64,000 nt of DNA from Bacillus sp. HMF5848 (lineage in GTDB: Bacteria; Bacillota; Bacilli; Bacillales; HMF5848). The position numbers and the translations under genes are program-made. Each line of letters opens with the position of its first letter. Positions within the stretch are counted from its first letter, which is position 1. The notes under the pieces were generated by a model. That model did no database searches. It was not told the DNA's origin and saw only the letters and a list, made by a program, of their open reading frames with translations. The stretch spans positions 1,031,501 through 1,095,500 of the forward strand of contig NZ_RWIV01000001.1 of the NCBI RefSeq assembly GCF_003944835.1. The letters run 5' to 3'. Shown here piece by piece: positions 1 through 7,965 of this stretch.

Positions 1-1112
1 GAATATTTTATAATCAAGTAAAGCTTTCAGGAAAAGTACCGCAAGTTTGTTTGTTATTCGGTCCATCCGCTGCTGGTGGTGCATACATTCCAGCGTTTTG
101 TGATGTCGTTGTCATGGTGGAAGGCAATGCTTCTATGTACTTAGGTTCTCCGCGTATGGCTGAAATGGTCATTGGAGAAAAGGTGACTCTTGAGGAGATG
201 GGCGGTGCGCGCATGCATTGCTCTGTGTCTGGCTGTGGCGACGTGCTTGTAAAAACAGAAGAAGAAGCGATAGCATTTGCGCGCCGCTATTTGTCATATT
301 TTCCAGCGAATTATAAGCAAACAGTCCCTGTTGTGAAAGGGAGTGAACCTAAGAAGTTTAGTACAAGTATTGAAGATTTATTACCTGCGAATCAAAATGC
401 ACCGTTCAATATGTACGACTTAATTGAACGTTTTATTGATGATGACTCTTTTTGTGAAATTAAAAAATTGTTTGCTCCTGAGCTAATTACGGGGTTAGCG
501 CGACTGGATGGGAAGTCTATTGGTATAATCGCCAACCAACCTCGTGTAAAAGGAGGCGTTCTATTTCATGACTCGGCAGATAAAGCAGCAAAATTTATAA
601 CATTATGCGATGCCTTCAACATCCCGCTCGTATTCTTAGTGGATATTCCTGGATTTATGATTGGAACGAAGGTAGAGCGTGCGGGTATCATTCGTCACGG
701 AGCAAAAATGATTGCAGCGATGAGTGAAGCAACAGTCCCGAAAATATCGATTGTTGTACGGAAAGCCTATGGGGCAGGTCTTTATGCGATGGCGGGTCCA
801 GCGTTTGAACCAGATTGCTGTTTGGCATTTCCGCACGCACAAATTGCTGTAATGGGCCCTGAAGCCGCGGTTAACGCCGTATATGCTAATAAAATTGCTT
901 CACTTCCAGAGGGAGACCGATCTGCTTTTATCGAAGAAAAGCGTGAGGAGTATAAAAAAGATATCGACATTTATCATTTAGCTGCCGAAATGGTCATTGA
1001 CGCAATTATCGCGCCAAACAGTTTACGTGAAGAACTAAATCATCGCTTACGGGCATATGAAACAAAGTGCTTAACTTTCTCAGAAAGAAAGCATGGAGTG
1101 TATCCTGTCTAA
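1..1112 (+). CDS. Acyl-CoA carboxylase, carboxyltransferase beta subunit (5' truncated)
   Basis: The reading frame is open from base 3 and runs off the left edge, so the start is outside the window; 369 residues are visible of a family normally about 510. Seen: the N-half oxyanion motif GPSAAGGAYIPAFCD and the C-half motif KAYGAGLYAMAGPAFEP followed by FPHAQIAVMGPEAAVNA, both typical of biotin-dependent carboxyltransferase (crotonase-fold) subunits. Known: this family moves CO2 from carboxybiotin to acetyl-, propionyl- or methylcrotonyl-CoA in the cytoplasm with a separate biotin carboxylase. The substrate cannot be told from this fragment, and the partner gene would lie off the edge. A hairpin terminator follows at once, so this is the last gene of its unit. 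Confidence 0.9.
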   Translation, partial: IFYNQVKLSGKVPQVCLLFGPSAAGGAYIPAFCDVVVMVEGNASMYLGSPRMAEMVIGEKVTLEEMGGARMHCSVSGCGDVLVKTEEEAIAFARRYLSYFPANYKQTVPVVKGSEPKKFSTSIEDLLPANQNAPFNMYDLIERFIDDDSFCEIKKLFAPELITGLARLDGKSIGIIANQPRVKGGVLFHDSADKAAKFITLCDAFNIPLVFLVDIPGFMIGTKVERAGIIRHGAKMIAAMSEATVPKISIVVRKAYGAGLYAMAGPAFEPDCCLAFPHAQIAVMGPEAAVNAVYANKIASLPEGDRSAFIEEKREEYKKDIDIYHLAAEMVIDAIIAPNSLREELNHRLRAYETKCLTFSERKHGVYPV

Positions 1113-1158
1113 AAAAGTACTATAGAAAAGATAACTCACTTATTATTTTTTTGAACTG

Positions 1159-1200
1159 AACTGCATTGTGTCAGGTAGACATAGTGCAGTTTATTTTATT
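1159..1200 (+). terminator. Rho-independent terminator of the carboxylase gene
   Basis: A 14-bp stem (AACTGCATTGTGTC with GACATAGTGCAGTT, allowing G-U pairs), 5-nt loop, then a T-rich tail, 46 bases after the stop codon. Confidence 0.8.
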
Positions 1201-1343
1201 GGGAGGGTTAGCTTTTTCCCGTCTCCCTAAAAAAGCCTGTCTTTTTAATTTTTATTGAAAGAATTTATCTGAAAGAAAATCATAGAGATGTAAGTGTTTA
1301 GAGCCGTTTTTCTATCGGCTTATTTTTTTTGTCGAACTTTTTA

Positions 1344-1424
1344 TGTAAGAAAATATAACATAAGTATTGACTATTATCTGAATCTTGTAATATATTATAA
1401 CAAACGATGTAACAAAACCTAACA
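1344..1424 (+). promoter_or_regulatory. Three perfect TnrA/GlnR-type boxes upstream of amt
   Basis: Three copies of the pattern TGTAA-N7-TAACA lie at 1344-1360, 1386-1402 and 1408-1424. Each matches the known TnrA/GlnR consensus TGTNA-N7-TNACA without mismatch. The last two are 22 bp apart start to start, two helical turns. If the promoter below is right, the first box is centred near -51, the position from which TnrA activates nrgAB in B. subtilis, while the other two cover the -10 and the start region, as repressor sites do. Inferred: nitrogen control of the downstream ammonium transporter. Confidence 0.8.
1367..1396 (+). promoter_or_regulatory. Candidate sigma-A promoter of amt
   Basis: TTGACT at 1367-1372 and TATATT at 1391-1396 with an 18-bp spacer; the predicted start is near 1403, giving a leader of about 40 nt. 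The -10 lies inside the second nitrogen box. Confidence 0.5.
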
Positions 1425-1444
1425 TAAGGGAGATGAACAAAAAA

Positions 1445-2746
1445 ATGAATGCTGAAACTTTATCATTTGCTTTGGACTCATTATGGGTAATGGTGGCGGC
1501 GGTCTTAGTTATTGGAATGCAAGCAGGATTTGCTTTATTAGAAGCAGGATCAACAAGGATGAAAAACTCTGCACACGTAGCGGGAAAACAAATACTTAGC
1601 TTTGCGATTGCAAGTATAGCGTTTTGGGCAGTTGGTTTTGGAATTACGTTTGGAGCGGGAAATAGCTTCATAGGAACATCAGGCTGGTTCTTAATCGGTG
1701 ATGAAGCTACATTCGATTCACTATCATGGGCGAATGTTCCACTAGAACTTAAATTTTTATTCCAAATGGCATTTGTTGGTGTATCGTTAGCAATTGCTTG
1801 GGGGGGCTTTGCTGAACGTGCGAAATTAGCAGTATATTTTGTGTTTGGTACGATTTTCGTTATTGCGATTTATCCAGTTATTGGTCACTGGGTATGGGGT
1901 GGCGGTTGGTTAGGTGCCATGGGGATGCAGGACTTTGCAGGTTCAACAGTCGTACATTTACAAGGTGCGATAGCAGCTTTAATTGCTACAATTCTTTTAG
2001 GTCCACGTATTGGTAAATTCAATAAAGATGGTACACCAAATTTCATTCCTGGTCATAACCAAGTGTATACCGTATTAGGTGGACTTATTTTATGGATTGG
2101 TTGGTTTGGATTCAATGCAGGTAGTACGATGGCAGCAGGAGATGGCTTTTTCACATATGTTGCGTTAACGACTAACTTAGCAGCTGCAGCAGGAGCTATT
2201 GCAGCAATCGTGACTGCAAAATTATTAGTAGGTCGCGCAGATATTCCGGCGATGGTCAATGGTGTGTTAGCGGCGTTAGTTGCTATTACGGCGGCTTGTG
2301 CGTTTGTTGAGCCTTGGGCAGCTATCGTAATTGGTGCCGTAGCGGGTTCATTTACTTTCTGGACATCAGTGTACTTTGAGAAGAAAGGTATCGATGATCC
2401 GATTTACGCATTCTCTGTACATGGTATTGCAGGTATTATTGGAACGATCTCAACAGGCTTCTTTGCTTCACCACGTTTAGTTGAAATAACAGGTATTGGT
2501 AAAGCAGGTTTATTCTATGGCGGTGGATTCGATCAATTAATCGTTCAAACTGTTGGAGTGCTTGGAGCGGCTGCGTATGTTGCGGTTGTATCATTTGTCG
2601 TACTTTATGCACTGAAAAAGACAATTGGCTTACGTGTAACAGCTGATCAAGAAGTAACAGGATTGGATATGAGTGAGCATGGCTCATATGGGTATCCAGA
2701 ACAATTAGACCCAGAGTTTAAATCATCTAATCAAATTAGCAGCTAA
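1445..2746 (+). CDS. Ammonium transporter, Amt/MEP/Rh family
   Basis: 433-residue integral membrane protein with about eleven hydrophobic segments. Seen: DFAGSTVVHLQGAIAAL and FSVHGIAGIIGTI, which carry the two pore histidines of the family, and a C-terminal tail ending in GLDMSEHGSYGYPE. Known: Amt proteins conduct ammonium into the cytoplasm and are usually gated by a PII protein. No glnK/nrgB-like gene follows here; a terminator does. Two in-frame ATGs exist: the one at 1433 directly abuts the AAGGGAG ribosome site (1426-1432), so the ATG at 1445 is preferred although its spacing is long. The N-terminal region (LDSLWVMVAAVLVIGMQAG) suggests the longer Amt branch rather than a close NrgA copy. 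Confidence 0.92.
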   Translation: MNAETLSFALDSLWVMVAAVLVIGMQAGFALLEAGSTRMKNSAHVAGKQILSFAIASIAFWAVGFGITFGAGNSFIGTSGWFLIGDEATFDSLSWANVPLELKFLFQMAFVGVSLAIAWGGFAERAKLAVYFVFGTIFVIAIYPVIGHWVWGGGWLGAMGMQDFAGSTVVHLQGAIAALIATILLGPRIGKFNKDGTPNFIPGHNQVYTVLGGLILWIGWFGFNAGSTMAAGDGFFTYVALTTNLAAAAGAIAAIVTAKLLVGRADIPAMVNGVLAALVAITAACAFVEPWAAIVIGAVAGSFTFWTSVYFEKKGIDDPIYAFSVHGIAGIIGTISTGFFASPRLVEITGIGKAGLFYGGGFDQLIVQTVGVLGAAAYVAVVSFVVLYALKKTIGLRVTADQEVTGLDMSEHGSYGYPEQLDPEFKSSNQISS

Positions 2747-2757
2747 AGCAGGAGGGG

Positions 2758-2792
2758 AAAGGATCGGAGTGCTCACTTCGGTCCTTTCTTTT
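2758..2792 (+). terminator. Terminator of amt
   Basis: AAAGGATCGGAGTG pairs with CACTTCGGTCCTTT (two G-U pairs), followed by CTTTT, 11 bases after the amt stop. Confidence 0.75.
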
Positions 2793-3008
2793 ACTGTATA
2801 GAAATCGACGAAATTGAGGTGAAAGAGAAGCATTAACATTTTGAAGTAATGCAATTATTCTTTAATTAATACGATAAATGGATAGTCGTTTATTGAATGT
2901 TCCTATTTTAACTAAATGGATTTTTATTGAAAATATGTGTGGTGTTAAAGGAAACGTGATGTACTTCAAGAAATAATATATACAAAGCCATAATTTTCAG
3001 GTGATTAT

Positions 3009-4088
3009 ATGAATGAATTACTGCATTTGCAAGATAAAATAGAGCAGGCTAACAGCATTTCAATGTTACGTGAGTTGCATGATGAGATTTTGATGATTTT
3101 AAAAGGACATCCCGATTTTTTATCGTTAAATCGAGATGTGACGTTTAGTGTATATAAGCAACTAAGTATAGTTCATGATGCTCTTATGTATCGTGTATTG
3201 AAGCTAGCTGAGATTGAGGTAGAGTTAAGAGGAATAGGACAGCGTCCGGATGCTTACTGCTGGTATATAATGGGTAGTGGTGCACGGCATGAACAGACTG
3301 TACGTACAGACCAAGATAACGGCATCATTTTTGATTGTAATGAAGGTAACAAAGAAAGCTGTTATCAGTATATAAATGAGTTAGCGAAAATTGGTACTTC
3401 ATACATGAACGACATAGGCTATCCCTTTTGCGAAGGACATGTCATGGCGACGAATCCTAGATGGCAAAAGCAATTGGCAGACTGGGAAAGGCAAATAAAA
3501 CAGTATGTTGAAGGACATACACCAGATGATATTCGATATTTGCTAATAGCATCTGATTTACGGGCCATCTATGGTGATCCACGGCTCATAGTTGTATGTA
3601 AAAGAAACTTGCAGAGGCTTCTTTATTCATCCGCTATGACGCTAAAACGTATGGGGGAACATTGCTTAACGCCTGAAGTGCCGCTATCCTTTTTTGGTTA
3701 TATTCATGCTGAGCGTTGGGGAGAGCATGCTGGAAAGCTAAATATTAAGCAAGCCATATATGTTCCCATTATAAATTGCATTAAATTTTTATGTGCTATT
3801 TATCATGTTGATAAGGATTCTACTTGGGAACGTGCTTATACATTGTTTGCAAAAAATCACTTACCACATGCTTTATATGAAGATATTTGTATTGCTTTAC
3901 AAACGGCGCTATATTTAAGGCTGCTATATTCTGTTAAAGAACAGAGTAGTGCAGATTATGTATGTCTACGTGATCTTCATGAACAGGACCGAGCGCTGTT
4001 AAAAGAGGGATTAAAAACTGCAAAAGTGTTACAAAGATATGTAAATAAGTTAGTGGTGAACGCTCAATATGAAGCAACCAACCTTTAA
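3009..4088 (+). CDS. DUF294-type nucleotidyltransferase
   Basis: 359 residues. Seen: GSGARHEQTVRTDQDNGIIF at about residues 91-110, the GS...DxD signature of the polymerase-beta nucleotidyltransferase fold, followed by a mainly helical C-terminal half. Known: related proteins (GlnD-like, DUF294/DUF294_C) often carry N-terminal CBS or cyclic-nucleotide domains; here that sensory part is absent and replaced by about 70 helical residues. Substrate unknown. The stop overlaps the start of the exonuclease gene by 20 bases, so the two are almost certainly co-translated. The ATG at 3009 has a weak CAGGTG site 5 bases upstream. Inferred: nucleotidylylation or nucleotide turnover linked to the exonuclease. 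Confidence 0.75.
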   Translation: MNELLHLQDKIEQANSISMLRELHDEILMILKGHPDFLSLNRDVTFSVYKQLSIVHDALMYRVLKLAEIEVELRGIGQRPDAYCWYIMGSGARHEQTVRTDQDNGIIFDCNEGNKESCYQYINELAKIGTSYMNDIGYPFCEGHVMATNPRWQKQLADWERQIKQYVEGHTPDDIRYLLIASDLRAIYGDPRLIVVCKRNLQRLLYSSAMTLKRMGEHCLTPEVPLSFFGYIHAERWGEHAGKLNIKQAIYVPIINCIKFLCAIYHVDKDSTWERAYTLFAKNHLPHALYEDICIALQTALYLRLLYSVKEQSSADYVCLRDLHEQDRALLKEGLKTAKVLQRYVNKLVVNAQYEATNL

Positions 4089-4776
4089 ACAATGGACGGC
4101 GTTGTTACAATCGCTAGGTATAGCGAAAGGAGAAGCAGCCGCTTCCTTTTCACAAGAAGCTTGGTTGCGACAAAATTTAAAAGAAGCTCATAAAAATAAA
4201 TTGGATTTAAATATGCTATTGACTGAAATAACGTGGGTGGTACTTGATACGGAGACGACAGGTTTTTACCCACAACAAGGGGATAAAATTATATCAGTAG
4301 CTTGTGTTAAAATTAAGAATGGAACAAATCATGGGTGGTACGAAAGCTTCGTGAATCCTAATCGATCAATCCCAGAGCACATCACTCAGTTAACAGGGAT
4401 TCGAGATGAGGATGTGTTAAAAGCACCAACGCTGGATGAAGTTATGCCGTTATTATTGCAGTTTCTAAATGAATGTTGCGTTGTTGGGTATCATATTCAA
4501 CACGATGTACAATTTATAAATCATTTCTTATCGAGACAATATCGATCAACACTTCCACAAACGGCATTTGAATTAAGACAAATTACAGAAAAACTGTATA
4601 AGCAGCCTTTTCCAACTTTAGACGATGCCTTAAGCTTTCATGATATTCGTTGTGAAAATAGACATACAGCGAAGGGGGATGTTGAGGCGATGTATCAATT
4701 GTGGCTGCAGTTGTTAGAGAAACTAGAAAACGAAAAAATTGCTACGTTATATGACTTATATGTGTGGTTAAGTTAA
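4069..4776 (+). CDS. DEDDh 3'-5' exonuclease, DNA polymerase III epsilon-like
   Basis: 235 residues. Seen: ExoI motif VVLDTETTGF (about residues 58-67), ExoII region YHIQHDVQFINHFL, and ExoIII motif HTAKGDVEAMYQL with the His and Asp of the DEDDh class. The first 50 residues form a helical extension before the nuclease domain. Known: such proteins remove nucleotides from 3' ends, as a proofreading subunit or as stand-alone RNases/DNases. The gene overlaps the upstream DUF294 gene, a pairing that argues for a joint function. A specific role cannot be given. Confidence 0.85.
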   Translation: MKQPTFKQWTALLQSLGIAKGEAAASFSQEAWLRQNLKEAHKNKLDLNMLLTEITWVVLDTETTGFYPQQGDKIISVACVKIKNGTNHGWYESFVNPNRSIPEHITQLTGIRDEDVLKAPTLDEVMPLLLQFLNECCVVGYHIQHDVQFINHFLSRQYRSTLPQTAFELRQITEKLYKQPFPTLDDALSFHDIRCENRHTAKGDVEAMYQLWLQLLEKLENEKIATLYDLYVWLS

Positions 4777-4878
4777 AAAATTTTTAAAAGGTGTTATAAA
4801 AAAGTTTTTAAAGGACATAATATTGTCGTCGCACATAGTAAATGTGTGAATAGGATTTATTGCTAGGAGGAAAAGAAA

Positions 4879-5079
4879 GTGGAACGTGGTAAAGTAAAAT
4901 GGTTTAACAGTGAAAAAGGATTTGGATTTATTGAGCGCGAAGATGGTGACGATGTATTTGTTCACTTCTCTGCAATTCAAAGTGAAGGCTTTAAGTCTTT
5001 AGATGAAGGGCAAGAGGTTGAATTTGAAATTGAGCAAGGTCAACGTGGTCCACAAGCGACGAACGTTCATAAAGTGTAA
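4879..5079 (+). CDS. Cold-shock protein, CspA/CspB family
   Basis: 66 residues, a single cold-shock domain with RNP1 (KGFGFIE) and RNP2 (VFVHFSAI) motifs, closely matching the Bacillus CspB/C/D group; which paralog it is cannot be settled here. It binds single-stranded RNA/DNA as an RNA chaperone. Start is GTG with AGGAGG eight bases upstream. About 100 bases of AT-rich leader separate it from the exonuclease gene, in keeping with the long leaders of csp mRNAs. Confidence 0.95.
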   Translation: MERGKVKWFNSEKGFGFIEREDGDDVFVHFSAIQSEGFKSLDEGQEVEFEIEQGQRGPQATNVHKV

Positions 5080-5092
5080 TCCGACATCATTT

Positions 5093-5126
5093 GTCTGGCA
5101 CATATTACTGTGCCAGACGTTTTTTA
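5093..5126 (+). terminator. Terminator of the cold-shock gene
   Basis: Perfect 10-bp stem GTCTGGCACA / TGTGCCAGAC, 6-nt loop, followed by GTTTTTT. Confidence 0.92.
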
Positions 5127-5144
5127 TTTATACACTTGTTAGCT

Positions 5145-5936
5145 TTAGCTTCCTGTGCTTGCAAAAGCACGTAAGCCTTGATTCCAGAACCAATAAGCTA
5201 GAAACCAGCAAACTGCTGCGACGACGGGAGTCCATAAGGCGAATGTTTGGTAACCAGCATTATCGATGAAATAAGCAGCTGGATAAAATGCTGTAAATCC
5301 GTATGGGATTATCCATGTAAGTACAATTTGGATAGAACGATGATAAATAGTGAGTGGGTAGCGTGCGAAATCACTCAAGTTGAAAACAGCCCATACAACA
5401 GGTAAGCTATCTATCATCCAAAAAGATAGTGTAGCAAAAAATAAATTAACAGCAACAAAAATGACCCCACTTGCTAATATCATGATGATTAACATACACA
5501 CGGCCCAAACACTCCAAGTAATATCAATGTTCGGAATTGCCGTTACTAAAATAATTATACCGATAATAAGCTGACCAATTCCATCTTGCTGCACTCGGTC
5601 TGCTACTATATGAAACAATGGATTAATGGGACGTATTAAAAGCCGGTCAAAGTTACCAGGCCTAATATACTGCCATCCGATTGTCCAAAGGTTATCGAAA
5701 AAGATGTGGTGTATCGAGCGCCCAGTTGCTGCAATACCATATATAAATAAGATCTCATAGAAATTCCAGCCGTTTAACTCCTCTATATGATCGAAGACGA
5801 TTTTTACGAAAAAAATCGACGTGAATTGCTGTAGCATGACAGAGCTAACTCCTAACCAAAAGTCTGCGCGGTATTCCATCATAACCTTTAGTCGGGCTTT
5901 GAAAAACTGCCAATATAGTTTAGCATATCGTTTCAT
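5145..5936 (-). CDS. ABC-2 type exporter permease (second subunit)
   Basis: 263 residues with about six hydrophobic segments, of the ABC-2 permease type encoded beside NatA/daunorubicin-resistance-like ATPases (DUF990-like). Last gene of a three-gene minus-strand operon: ATPase, permease, permease. An in-frame GTG lies at 5945, but AAGGGG is eight bases before the ATG at 5936, so that start is chosen. Inferred: forms the membrane channel with the 5949-6737 protein. The substrate is unknown; this pair of permeases is often labelled multidrug exporter without proof. Confidence 0.8.
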   Translation of the reverse strand: MKRYAKLYWQFFKARLKVMMEYRADFWLGVSSVMLQQFTSIFFVKIVFDHIEELNGWNFYEILFIYGIAATGRSIHHIFFDNLWTIGWQYIRPGNFDRLLIRPINPLFHIVADRVQQDGIGQLIIGIIILVTAIPNIDITWSVWAVCMLIIMILASGVIFVAVNLFFATLSFWMIDSLPVVWAVFNLSDFARYPLTIYHRSIQIVLTWIIPYGFTAFYPAAYFIDNAGYQTFALWTPVVAAVCWFLAYWFWNQGLRAFASTGS

Positions 5937-5948
5937 TGTTCTCACCCC

Positions 5949-6737
5949 TTATCCACCAAAAATCGTAATTTTCTTCATAGCGACTAGCCAAATCAATCTT
6001 ACGGCGATGTATAGTACAGCAACCCATACGATTTGCATTGCAATTGCAACATACATGTCCGTGCCAGTAAGGATTCCCGTGTAAATAGAAACAGGTGTAT
6101 ACACCATGGCTTGAAACGGTAAATATTGACTTAAAGCTTTTAACCAATCAGGGAACAGTATAATAGGTATGAGAGCACCAGAAAAGAAAGTGACCATAGC
6201 TTCTTTTAATACACGAAGTCCCCAAATATTTATAGTCCAAAATGCCAATACGCCTACTATAAAGTCAAACAATGTACCAATACAAATACCTAGTACAGCA
6301 CTCACAGTGAATAGAATGCCAGATAGGAATGAAACAGGCATCGTAATCTGCAAAAATATTACGGCTACAATAATCATAGGTAATGCTTCACGGATAATGA
6401 CGGTCACTTTTTCACCTGCATCAATAGCAATCATTTTAAAAATAAGGTCGTATGGTCTTAAGAGCTCAATAGCCACATTGCCGTTGCTAATATTCTCGGA
6501 AAGTAAATTGCCAACCCCACTTACAAAACGGCTGAGTAACATAGCGATGACAACGTAAGTAAGCATCGATGATAGACTAATAGAATTGATAGATGTTCTA
6601 TTCTCATAAACAGCATGCCAGAAAAAGTACATAATGAGTAACTGCATAACAGTCGAAGCACTTCCTGCCCAATACCAAGCACTATATGTACTTGCGACCT
6701 GCATCTGTGATTTTGCTATTTTAATATATTTGCGCAC
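5949..6737 (-). CDS. ABC-2 type exporter permease (first subunit)
   Basis: 262 residues, about six membrane segments, start GTG at 6737 behind a GAGGTGAG site overlapping the ATPase stop codon (a TTG at 6740 is an alternative). The frame is open further upstream but inside the ATPase gene and without a ribosome site. Similar size and topology to the downstream permease, which suggests a heterodimeric channel. Cytoplasmic membrane; substrate unknown. Confidence 0.8.
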   Translation of the reverse strand: MRKYIKIAKSQMQVASTYSAWYWAGSASTVMQLLIMYFFWHAVYENRTSINSISLSSMLTYVVIAMLLSRFVSGVGNLLSENISNGNVAIELLRPYDLIFKMIAIDAGEKVTVIIREALPMIIVAVIFLQITMPVSFLSGILFTVSAVLGICIGTLFDFIVGVLAFWTINIWGLRVLKEAMVTFFSGALIPIILFPDWLKALSQYLPFQAMVYTPVSIYTGILTGTDMYVAIAMQIVWVAVLYIAVRLIWLVAMKKITIFGG

Positions 6738-6747
6738 CAATCTCACC

Positions 6748-7734
6748 TCACATACTGTGCTTATAAATTTGTTCCACAATCGTTTCGATTTTCGGTTCTG
6801 AAATAGTGATATCTGTCACGACATTTTCACGTAATATTTTACCTATCACATCACTAGCTGACATATTATCCTTATTAAATGAAATGGTAATGTGGTGTTC
6901 TGTTGACTCCTTAACATCAACGATATATTCTAGCTCTAATGGTAAAATAAACGCAGCTGTGTCTGGCATTTCTAAGGATATTGATCGTTTTTGTCCATAT
7001 GAGTATTTAAATGTTTGAATGTCTCCATCATAGACAAGTTGTCCTTCATCAATTACGATAATTCGGTTGCAAATTTCCTCAATATCCTGCATATCGTGAG
7101 TGGTTAGCAACACTGTTGTATTCCATTTTCTATTCATTTCTTTAATAAATTGACGAATGCTATTTTTTACTGCCACATCTAACCCTATTGTAGGCTCATC
7201 AAGATATACAATGGAGGGCTTATGTAAAAAAGCAGCGGCTAGCTCGCAGCGCATTTTTTGTCCTAGTGAAAGCTGACGTACAGGTATTTCGAGAAGAGAG
7301 GAAAGCTGAAGTACCTCTGTAAATAAATTAAGCGTTTCTTTAAACTGTTCTTCTGGAACCTCGTAAATGTGTTTTAGTAAATCGTATGATTCTCGAACAG
7401 GAATGTCCCAAAACAGCTGTGTACGCTGTCCAAATACTGCGCCAATTTGACGAGCATTCTTTTGTCTTTCTTTATAGGGGATAATTCCGTTTACGCTGAC
7501 CATTCCCTCGCTCGGTGTTAAAATACCCGAAAGCATTTTTATCGTAGTTGATTTTCCAGCACCATTTGCACCGATGTAACCAACCAATTCTCCTTGATTA
7601 ATCGAAAAATTAACACCTTTTACAGCTTCTTTAATATTATACTGACGATAAAATAATGCTTTCATCGCACCGGATAAACCGGGATCACGTTTTAGTATTT
7701 TATAATCTTTTTTTAAGTTTTCTACAGTAATCAT
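6748..7734 (-). CDS. ABC transporter ATP-binding protein, ABC-2 exporter type
   Basis: 328 residues. Seen: Walker A GANGAGKST, Q-loop region, signature LSLGQKMRCELA, Walker B IVYLDEPTIGLD and the H-loop TTHD. The C-terminal 80 residues form an extra domain after the nucleotide-binding fold, as in the NatA/DrrA-like group. It powers export through the two permeases encoded immediately downstream. Ribosome site AGGAG precedes the ATG. The signature LSLGQ deviates from LSGGQ, which is common in this subfamily. Confidence 0.88.
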   Translation of the reverse strand: MITVENLKKDYKILKRDPGLSGAMKALFYRQYNIKEAVKGVNFSINQGELVGYIGANGAGKSTTIKMLSGILTPSEGMVSVNGIIPYKERQKNARQIGAVFGQRTQLFWDIPVRESYDLLKHIYEVPEEQFKETLNLFTEVLQLSSLLEIPVRQLSLGQKMRCELAAAFLHKPSIVYLDEPTIGLDVAVKNSIRQFIKEMNRKWNTTVLLTTHDMQDIEEICNRIIVIDEGQLVYDGDIQTFKYSYGQKRSISLEMPDTAAFILPLELEYIVDVKESTEHHITISFNKDNMSASDVIGKILRENVVTDITISEPKIETIVEQIYKHSM

Positions 7735-7922
7735 GAGATAGTGCTCCTCTCAAAGGGTGAACAAATTTTTGGTAAACCATACATATTTTACTAGTTGTAG
7801 TGTCTGTCGTAAATGTTTTTTAGAATAGGTTTTGTTAAAGTTTAGTGAACTTGGGCTAAATTTTATGAATTGAACGAGAATCTGGTTCGATCTTCCCAGT
7901 AAGGACAACATCAATGTTGGTC
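7735..7922. other. Intergenic region with no gene
   Basis: AT-rich gap between the start of the exporter operon and the terminator of the GH65 gene, both on the minus strand. It must hold the exporter promoter. No clear -35/-10 pair or inverted repeat stood out by eye. Confidence 0.4.
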
Positions 7923-7957
7923 AAAAAAATACCAGACATCTTATAAGATGCCTGGTA
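7923..7957 (-). terminator. Terminator of the GH65 gene
   Basis: On the minus strand a 14-bp stem (TACCAGGCATCTTA with TAAGATGTCTGGTA) is followed by seven T residues. Confidence 0.9.
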
Positions 7958-7965
7958 CATTGATA

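Noticed and set aside
1330-1336. Spo0A box TGTCGAA upstream of amt
   Set aside because: A single 7-base match is expected by chance in a window of this size and nothing else supports it.
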